Assembly (NCBI GenBank): GCA_027491335.1
Contig: JAIXWJ010000026.1
Coordinates: 1 to 64,000 of the forward strand
Source: Actinomycetes bacterium
GTDB taxonomy: Bacteria; Actinomycetota; Acidimicrobiia; Acidimicrobiales; Ilumatobacteraceae
DNA length: 64,000 nucleotides
Reading direction: 5' to 3'
Shown here: one piece after another, positions 62,201 to 64,000 of the stretch
Position numbering within the stretch: the stretch's first letter is position 1
How the letters are laid out: each line of letters begins with the position of its first letter
Notes under the pieces: model-generated
Databases searched by the model: none
Seen by the model: only the letters and a program-made list of their open reading frames with translations
Told to the model about the DNA's origin: nothing
Position numbers and translations under genes: made by a program

Positions 62201-64000
62201 CCCGAACGGCCAGAACGTTGGTGGGCGCACCAACTTGCGTGAACGGAGTCGCGAACACGGGACTGGACGTCGAGTCGCCCACCGCGTTCACCGCGCGCAC
62301 TTCCCAGAAGTAACTGGTGCCGTTGGTTAGCCCGGTGACCCCGTTGGTGTCGATGAATGAGAACGTGCTGGCGGTCACCGTGGTCAGCAAGGTTCCGTTT
62401 CGGAACACCTTGTACCCGGTGATGGCCGAGCCGCCGTTGCTGGCCGGCGCCGACCAAGAGATCGTCGCCCTCTTGTCGCCACCGGTCACCGCGACCGAGA
62501 GAGGCGACAGTGACACCGTGGCGGGTGTGGCGGGGCTGAAGGTTCCCCACTCACCGATACCAGCCGACGTGAGGGCGGCCATACGGAACGTGTACGTCGT
62601 ACCGTTCGTGAGTCCGCGCACCACGTACGAGGTTCCCGAAGCATCGAGGGTGAGGGTGGTCCAATTGGTGCCATCGACGGAGTACTCCATGCGATACGAA
62701 AGCACCGAGAAGCCGCCGTTGCTGACGGGGGCGGCCCACGTCAGCGTGACTCGTCCGTCCGACGCGACGGCCGATGTGGGTCGGACAGCGGTTGGCACCG
62801 ACATCGGAGTCGCGTTCACCACGGTCGGTGAAGCCGCGCCCGCCACGTTGGATGGCGTGATGCGCACGTAGTACGACGTACCGACGGTGAGAGCCGAAGT
62901 GTTCCCCGCGGTGCCCGTGATGGTCACACTGGTGACACCCGCGCCCACCGTCGTCGCCGACGTCGACATGCTGCTCGACGTCGATTGTCCGGCCCACGTA
63001 CCCCATGCGGCCACGAAGGTCCCGCCAACCGTGGCGATCTCGACCCTGTATCCGGTGGGCAGAGGCGCGGTCGGTGTGCGCCACGACACGACGATCGAAC
63101 TCGCCGTCGTGGAGACCGTCGCGCCACTCACCATGTTGGGCACCGTGGACGTCGTCGGCCACGAGGGTGCCACGATCGAGGTGGTGGAGGAGGCTCCCGC
63201 GCCCTCGGATGTCAGCGGCGTCACGCGGTACGTGTACACCGTCCCCGGTGTGAGACCGGTGATCACGGTCGTCAGCAAGGGCACGCCGACCGACGAACTT
63301 CCGAGGTTGGGTGACACCGTCGTCCACGAAGTGCCACCATTGTCGCTCTGCTCGAGCATGTAGCCATAAATCGTTTGACCACCGTTGCTGGTGGGCGCCG
63401 CCCAGTTGAGCGTCACCTGTCCACTCGCGGTCGGAACTCCGAACGTCGGGGTCGTGGCCACCGAAGCCGTCAGACTCTGCGGTGCGGATGGGACCGTCGC
63501 CGGGGTGCCGAGCACCATCGCTCCGTTGATACTGCAGGACGTAGCGGAGGTGTCGGCGAGCGTTTCATCGCACGCACCGGTCACCGCGCTCACGCGAGCC
63601 TGATACTGCGTGCCGTTGGTGAGGCCCGAGAAGGTGTACGTGTTCGTGCTCGGTGACCCGGTGTTGCGCACATACGTGGTCCATGTGCAACTCGCGAAGG
63701 AGCACAAGTCGAGTTGATAACCGGCGACCGGGAGTCCACCGTTCGACGACGGAGCGTTCCACGACACCGTCATGAACCCGTCTCCGGTGACCGAACGAAC
63801 GAGCGACGGTGCGGAGGCGGGGCCGAAGGGCATCGCCGAAACGATGCTCGACTGACCATCACCTTGCGTGGTGGTGGGAGTGATCCGGAATCGGTAGGTG
63901 GTGCCGTTGACCAATCCGCGCACGTCGAGCGACCTCGCGGTGGTCGTGGCAACCGGGAACCACAACGAGCCGAACACGTTCTGCTCGATTCGGTAGCTCG
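44286..64000 (-). CDS. Giant FN3-repeat surface protein, 5' end beyond window
   Basis: An uninterrupted reverse-strand frame of at least 6,570 codons that continues past the right edge (SYRIEQN precedes the first in-window GTG at 63977), so the N-terminus and any signal peptide are unseen. From the edge: about 61 fibronectin type III modules of about 95 residues, one LamG-like domain at residues about 1520-1785, a duplicated C-terminal FN3 plus beta-sandwich unit, an Asp/Gly/Ser linker, one TM helix (about 6517-6543) and an acidic tail (RRRDEDEDEEQDK). Cys pairs occur only in residues before about 2150. No LPXTG motif is present. The layout suggests a membrane-anchored adhesin or matrix protein more than 200 nm long. 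Residue numbers count from 63977. Confidence 0.93.
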   Translation of the reverse strand, partial: SYRIEQNVFGSLWFPVATTTARSLDVRGLVNGTTYRFRITPTTTQGDGQSSIVSAMPFGPASAPSLVRSVTGDGFMTVSWNAPSSNGGLPVAGYQLDLCSFASCTWTTYVRNTGSPSTNTYTFSGLTNGTQYQARVSAVTGACDETLADTSATSCSINGAMVLGTPATVPSAPQSLTASVATTPTFGVPTASGQVTLNWAAPTSNGGQTIYGYMLEQSDNGGTSWTTVSPNLGSSSVGVPLLTTVITGLTPGTVYTYRVTPLTSEGAGASSTTSIVAPSWPTTSTVPNMVSGATVSTTASSIVVSWRTPTAPLPTGYRVEIATVGGTFVAAWGTWAGQSTSSSMSTSATTVGAGVTSVTITGTAGNTSALTVGTSYYVRITPSNVAGAASPTVVNATPMSVPTAVRPTSAVASDGRVTLTWAAPVSNGGFSVLSYRMEYSVDGTNWTTLTLDASGTSYVVRGLTNGTTYTFRMAALTSAGIGEWGTFSPATPATVSLSPLSVAVTGGDKRATISWSAPASNGGSAITGYKVFRNGTLLTTVTASTFSFIDTNGVTGLTNGTSYFWEVRAVNAVGDSTSSPVFATPFTQVGAPTNVLAVRGNRQASLSWTAPTNASGFTITGYQIERSVNGTSWTIDSYTSTTSATITNLTNGVLYYFRVTAYVNGGPAASPGGLGVVSAAASTTPMTAATAPTALSAVRGNGSVALSWQSPQDPGGAPVTAYQISQCVYNASTTWCNNTAQFSTIVPSTNSTGTTYTVGGLANGTTYFYTVAAITPFGVGTATNVNAINATPGSTPTAPTLLDAVPGDGRASVTWSAPSDNGGYALTGYRVERSSDRGATWSMLVNSVNTTSWVDTSLVNGVNYTYRVSAQNALGYGVVSTTDVVPFGAALAPVGLSATAGSTQATLTWSAPASNGGSAVVGYRVEQSTNNTTWSTIAANTGIVTSYNATGLLNGTAYYFRVTAITANSVNNAAVTTALPISTASAPASLGATVDANGGVVLTWLAPVNNGGSVITNYVVQRSTDGATWVDVARPSGLTVNVSGLVLGTNYSFRVAAATSAGVGAFATTTATPVTAPGAPRGLVATIDNTGTATLSWTAPSNDGGSPIIGYTIERCNSGQTACTSTTAVTTTCPSATAHCLLYSVYSGGLSVTVSPSAGVSTSTFAVTAITAVNSTTALVDARPVSGSLVTVSVPQAAVASTASAPTNFSATPGNASVVLRWAIPSSLGSPAPASYTYTLQRTSDGTNWTTLSSTIASTTLTFTDSTPINGTTYTYRVAANTNTAGVGAYATTLARPFTVSGAVATISATAGDASVTVNWTAPSNNGGTSISSYIVDFCTTSAAACTAVATTGFTTVSSTVPSTSTSLVVTGLTNGTVHYFRVRAVTLAGAGTGSIATSTPGGAPGAPVNMSATSANTGSVTLGWTAPTSNGGSAITGYRVELCNSNCSSGGTYSLLGTTTSTTPFVTGAITGFTCTTITSCVVASGTAGVVNGTLTSFRVSAINANGNGSGAVAIAVPYTLPGSPSGNAVAVTANPSNADNYGAAVTADAPVLWYRFNNAAGSTPTDATGTARSLAVGSTGVVFGGASPFGGTSGSATFSGSAASAAAYPTVAPTTPANLAGALTTLSTADLRIASSLSLEAWIRPQAGAPNRWQTIIARGNAGSTSRNYGMYLNGTQLSFAMHSSGGSQFVMTQPNVIVGGAWSHVVAVFDQTTGGARLFVNGVLQNSVFVTQSGSPLVTAVGELMIGNNYTSDGSFFNGSMSEVAVYNKALSASQVASHYAASGITTRGLTAPSVAVNGRNLTLSWTAPADTGGYPITGYKIEYVLPSSTIAVSTGAAWTTLIADTGSTETSFNLNSILASALGQGYSFRVTALTAMGEGAPSLSAGPYGTAAAPTSPTALTVTGGTERVSLGWGAPVSSGGLTVTGYRLERSADNGTTWSTLGTTTSSSPFVAAPIAGLSCTSSTACVDASSVMTPGASFVYRVTAITPAGTSEPSTASGGPANTVTSLMAVVGNAQVGLTWDQMPMTAGQTVAGYLVDRCTGTCTVSSGTYTTLTAVAGAPAGTTTAMSAPFYTATGLTNGVTYTFRVRAVYGGSNTTGPAVIVAATPVASAQVAVQLLNSTASTTSVSLNWLAPVPTSGNAVVGYRVEYCSVDCGLSSAVFTSATAASGAPAGATTTLLTHVVSGLSTGTTYAFRVTPVLSVSSTGIPSPAVIFDTPTQTVGAPTALAAAGRLNSVNLTWTPPATTGGYPVLGYRVEYRLGASGDFVTAASNTFSSTPSFAVLGLTAGQLHGFRITALTAAGPGATSDVVTGTPYGAASAPSNLVAAASSGRAQLTWTAPVSTGGNPITGYRIEQSVDGGTTWTDAVANTGTTATAHTLTGLDNGVTVLFRVSAVTSAGSGATSNIATAIPSSPAASPVALAGLAANAQAVLTWLPPADSGGLPVIGYMIERSIDSNNWSVATANTGSAVPASVQSGLVNGTTYYFRVSAITAGGTGAATLPVAVTPFTTPSAPTALLPTPGDGQVALGWNAPASDGGATITDYKVDQSFDGGITWSTAFASTSGARQATVTGLTNGAPILFRVFAVNAAGVGTPTAAISTSAYTLPEAPSALTAVGANASALLSWVAPLNTNGSPVSGYRVERSIDGGLTWTTAIANTGNSGTNVVVNNVTNGVSYSFRVSAINAAGAGSTSNTAAATPLTTPSAPTRLTAISGDAVVALTWETPVNDGGSAIASYTIERSSNGGVTWTSIASGVTTTSFGDSALINGTTYLYRVSAVNDAGTGSSSAGVAAVPAAKASAPTSLVATSGSSAVILTWTAPSSTGGTPVTGYMVEVSEDGGDTWTTAIVDTQTSSTYASVNGLAPGQPYTLRVSAINSAGVGAVSSTTTGTPIVTSTVVLSGVAGNGSANLSWTAPTDVTQTGYVVERSTDGTTWTSAMSNPSANSTSGTATGLTNGVLYVFRVQVLTSAGSASTYSNYLSVLPQGSPSTPTALSGTAGDAKVTLRWTAPSSNGGAAISGYKVEYSSDGTNWTVATASTGNQATAYTVTGLTNATLYSFRVSAVNVVGSSSASDVTTSTPFTTPASPASLLAAAGTSQVVLTWTAPTFNGGNTITSYTVQQSSDGGFTWTTLSSSVTALTYTATDLTNGSTYAFRVAATNAAGMGVFIQPATATPYVAPEAPTEVTATAGDTSVSLSWTAPANVPSTSIIGYRIERAPATGSVWSVVASNTASSLTSYTVTGLVNGTEYRFRVSALISAGAGAASGAVNATPFGVPSSPSGLTAVAGDSQITLTWAAPTSDGGRAVTAYVIEKSIDGGATFAVDSIVSASSLTTTVGGLNNGTAYVFRVLATNLAGNSGPSTTAASIPFTAPSAPINLQATSGTNEVTLAWSAPNSTGGANLIGYRIERSSNGGTSWTTVVANTGTTATAFTVGNLTAGALQTFRVAAVTTGGFGAYSANVGATAAGLAIAPTGLTATAGNTQVALAWTAPAATGGSSISAYVVERSADGGATWSIVSSSVASTSFTVTGLTNAVSYSFRVSAVNASGAGIASLPATAVPFGVPGQPTALQSIASNGQVVLLWAAPVSDGGSSITGYRIESSTNNGTSWTDVATDTGSASTVFVVSGLANGIAHTFRVSARNTSGPGVASATSSATPAGTPTAPRSFTATGGASQVQLSWIAPSSNGGNAVSGYRVESSADGGTTWTTVAGNTASTATTYTATGLVDGQSYAFRVYALNTVGAGSASAIVSAVPTTVAGQPTGLVVTPSNASVVLSWIAPTGALQPSGYTVERSVDGISWTPAISNTGSSATTANIAGLVNGTLYYFRVAAVNGSGTGLVSESASGTPYAGPSAPRNLVATAGSTTASLTWTAPSSNGGNAVTGYRIEKSTDGGATWTIVVADTAVTATTFNASGLANGVSVSFRVSALNASGVGATSSVTTVVPFAGPTAPATVTAVAGDGAVNLSWSAAGDNGSPVIGYSIESTTDGSTWTSVVTTSNPLTTHTVTGLVNGTAYTFRVAGVNAAGLGGATSSASVTPSRAPNAPTSLTATAANGGANLEWTAPNSSGGASITGYRIEQSADNGTTWSVIVADSASTSTTRNVVGLTNGSSYLFRVRAINPNGIGASSAPASVIPAGLPGAPTALNANAGDGSVVLTFTAPTNDGGNSIVGYRVEISTDGINFVVAVTNSNSAVPAVAVNGLTNGTTYTFRASAINTIGVGSPSTTIQSTPATVPQSPIVTSVVGGNAQVTINWNAPSSNGGSPVIGYSIDRSIDGINWVPAATGIASSATSTTITGLVNGTMYLFRMSASNGVGASVLGAPVAGLPAGVPAVPRALIAVGSDSAVALVWDAPMSNGGAPILSYTVEQLTGSTWAPIATGVTSPSHNVSGLTNGVSYQFRVSAVNVVGASVATGSVSVSPATVPSAATGVTLLPGDSQVSVSWTAPSSTGGRTIAQYRIEQSNGGATWSTAMTVSGTTTSAVITGVSNGVPVSVRVVAINAVGESTPSAPATTTPVNVPTDPTLVAAAAGDSAVALEWSAPTGDGGAPIIGYRVESNDGSGWMTLTSSTGNPGLRYIVTGLTNGTSYQFRVSAVNVAGASIASNTMSATPFTIAGAPGTVSVSAGNARLDLAWSAPSITGGRSITGYRIFTSADGATWTTLVANTNSVSRTYSYVGLVNGSRRYVKVAALTGAGQGVMSDVVSGVPFDDPSAPSAVNLTPGSGELLVDWTAPASSGGLPVMGYRIETSNDGLVWSTRIADTGSAVTRALISGVVGGATTYVRVSAITSASVGSASAPTSAVALAAAPNAITAISGDASATLSWTDPVVVGTTGYRIERSVNGSAYSTLVDVAASPLSYTDTGLVNGSTYLYRVSVLTGASVGSSSSQAMAIPLGTPSAPQNVVAVAGDRNVALSWSAPSDAGGRTITGYRVESSTDATTWTTVVADSGAPVLSASVSGLTNGTAYSFRVTALSRSFAGVASANASATPATTSGAATSLSAIAGDASAVLSWIAPASNGGSVITGYRIEQSANGTTWTTLVSDTGSTATTTTVTSLNNGQTYLLRVVPLSAVGTGAASTGVAVTPRGGAAAPTAPTVVTGSRSAVLSWTAPVSDGGSSITGYRILVSSNGGSSFTTLVANTGSSATSHSIAGLVNGTPLLVKVAAITSFGVGAESVASESFTPAAPSTAPQSLSVLGGNASATVSWSAPASTNGASVVGYTVETSVDGGSTWIVVSTSATSPHTLSSLTNGVTHLVRVTAQNAAGTSAPSSAAVVTPAGVPGTPVGLTILSGNGLLSMTWSAPGNSGGLPVTSYIVQTSSDGNVWTTASSGSPASSAVLTGLANGVPVHVRVAAVNAAGSGAYTTSVIATPSVGALAGLPTNLVATPGNGQVALSWNAPVVSGGTPVTGYVVSQSFDGTNWSIITSGTGTAVTSYLATGLTNGVPVSFRVSANNGAGTGPESAPASATPRTVATTPLDLSVTPGNGQASLAWSAPASNGGATVTAYIVESSTDGGTTWTVETTTTSLTHVVTGLVNGTSYAFHVSAVNAAGTGVATRSVMATPFSTSGAVGGLNAVAGDGQAVVTWSAPTNNGGSAVSGYGVAVSNDGGQTFGTERTVTGTNAVVTGLVNGTQSIVRVVPITAGGRGTASTVNVTPRALPGSPVTLSAIASNGQVALSWTAPIDNGGSAIISYAIERAPVNGGAWVRIDTTPSLSYTSGGLVNGTAYSFRIVATNAAGDGAASATVNATPATTPSAPQNVTTVISDSSITVSWLAPVSSGGSVVTSYVVETTTDGSTWIAGVTTTTTVATVSGLVNGTSYGVRVRAINIVGTGTASTTATATPSGTPSAPTALTPVAGNRQISLSWTAPSSNGGAGIVDYVVESSANGGVAWRSVGTVTAPSTATVITGLTNGVAYVFRVTARNVAGTGAASTWVTAAPVAPPRAPLSVAATTVEATPTSSTATAAVAWVPPTDDGGAAVAGYRIQTSTDGGLTWGSTVQLGPDPIATDPFEGLSIQESDSERSARGTVAEQRLNRMAVVTNDDGLVGSTLLTFDGLTFGVTYRFRVQAYTVIGDSEWQSTSLTPERPVFPPTNPAAVIDSRFVPVVAGLQILWSPASSGATATAYVVERQRPNGTWEIVSVTTGTSVVDSNATLGNTYTYRITPYNGLLAGESVLVTNARVPANPNPTISVRLGASGEPTTTRFTVGAKDLSPRSRARIVLETSDGTVLSTLSNPSVPSNGRLASTIRIPRDLAPGRYVVRLIATDVYGQTVETTSSFDVTATWNPIDAVSPTPPGAIPPPTFGRGVDGGLDIRWERPSSGPTPTSFVIERQRPDGTWEVISIAVESPFSDMSAILGETYNYRITPYNSATPGEATVIENVRIPADPRLASDLLFDGRGQPKKVNFAWTGRDLRPGSEATVRVESSDGSTIIELGRVVIGPDGSLDAKAILPRDLAPGSYRLIIEATDAYGDDTDVRYEFDISEDWAPSDAPDPNDGDGSENSGDSSDGDGGMSTMWRIFIYVGVIALLFGAIAVAGWWFIIARRRDEDEDEEQDKIESDTRP
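44500..45720 (-). repeat. Duplicated FN3 plus beta-sandwich unit next to the membrane
   Basis: Two tandem units, about 45110-45720 and 44500-45108. Each has an FN3-like domain (VERQRPNGTWEIVS / IERQRPDGTWEVIS) followed by a beta-sandwich ending IPRDLAPGRYVVRLIATDVY or LPRDLAPGSYRLIIEATDAY. The pattern differs from the main array and forms a distinct stalk base. Confidence 0.8.
45110..64000 (-). repeat. Tandem FN3 module array (about 60 in this span)
   Basis: Each module of about 285 bp encodes SAPTxLxAxxGDGxVxLxW, then APxSNGGxxITGYRIExS, then GLTNGTxYxFRVSAVNAAGxG. Modules are strongly diverged from one another; none of those compared by eye are identical, so the array is old or under diversifying or recoded constraint. 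Spacer lengths vary only slightly, except for an insertion in the 59th module (ESDSERSARGTVAEQRLNRM). Confidence 0.9.
58625..59420 (-). other. LamG/concanavalin A-like domain inside the FN3 array
   Basis: Residues about 1520-1785 of the giant protein. Hallmarks are LWYRFNNAAGSTPTDATG, the strand SLSLEAWIRPQ, RNYGMYLNG, HVVAVFDQTTGGARLFVNG, then MIGNNYTSDGSFFNGSMSEV and AVYNKALSASQVASHY. Such LamG_3-type domains bind glycans or proteins, so this is the best candidate ligand-binding site in the visible part. Confidence 0.85.

Noticed and set aside
45110-64000. Regular repeats at about 285-bp spacing considered as a CRISPR-like or satellite array
   Set aside because: Units are diverged and stay in one open frame encoding FN3 modules; spacing is far too large for CRISPR.

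Overview
The window is a high-GC chromosomal segment, almost fully coding, with short intergenic gaps and many 1-4 nt gene overlaps (GTGA, ATGA). Gene content (mycofactocin genes, NDMA-type alcohol dehydrogenases, SCP2/DUF35/thiolase-like catabolic genes, a LytR-CpsA-Psr protein, a Bacillus/actinobacterial-type SdhCAB) points to an actinobacterium. An Acidimicrobiia-like lineage is my best inference but is not proven by the sequence. Many genes have no Shine-Dalgarno; instead a TAnnnT hexamer sits 6-10 nt before the start codon, the layout of leaderless transcripts.

1-12.5 kb is a catabolic island for CoA-activated acids. It holds an acyl-CoA ligase, an AMACR-type racemase, a crotonase, two thiolase-fold proteins that lack the usual catalytic residues, two DUF35 proteins, three SDRs (one a catalytically dead, truncated partner), an NTF2-fold protein, two EthD-like barrel proteins, a GNAT and an epimerase. 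The set resembles steroid or isoprenoid side-chain, or arylsuccinate-type, degradation. Inside it lies a small decayed nucleotidyltransferase module bracketed by an exact 18-bp direct repeat.

12.6-17.8 kb encodes a Liv/HAAT-type ABC importer (lipoprotein, fused LivH-LivM permease, two ATPases), plausibly the uptake system for the catabolic island. 17.9-21.9 kb has a two-TM protein, a ChlI-like AAA+ ATPase and a GH2 glycosidase. 22-25.5 kb is sdhCAB, with a perfect 20-bp palindrome at its predicted transcription start. 25.7-28.9 kb holds a K+-independent proton-pumping pyrophosphatase and a DedA protein. 28.9-36.5 kb is largely housekeeping: an unknown protein, an SCP2 protein, an MFS transporter, cysS, valS and an LCP ligase.

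36.5-44.2 kb is a mycofactocin locus. Divergent from a compact mftA-mftB-mftC plus OYE/FadH-type operon runs an operon of two NDMA-dependent-type alcohol dehydrogenases, a MoxR AAA+ ATPase and a VWA protein. The intergenic region carries an interrupted dyad overlapping the mftA promoter. mftD, mftE, mftF and mftR are not in the window.

44.3-64.0 kb is a single reverse-strand reading frame of more than 6,560 codons whose 5' end lies beyond the window. It encodes a giant surface protein of about 61 fibronectin-III modules with one LamG-like domain, a duplicated membrane-proximal unit, one C-terminal TM helix and a short acidic cytoplasmic tail. No tRNA, rRNA, CRISPR array or intact insertion sequence was seen. 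No gene-free stretch exceeds 300 bases.
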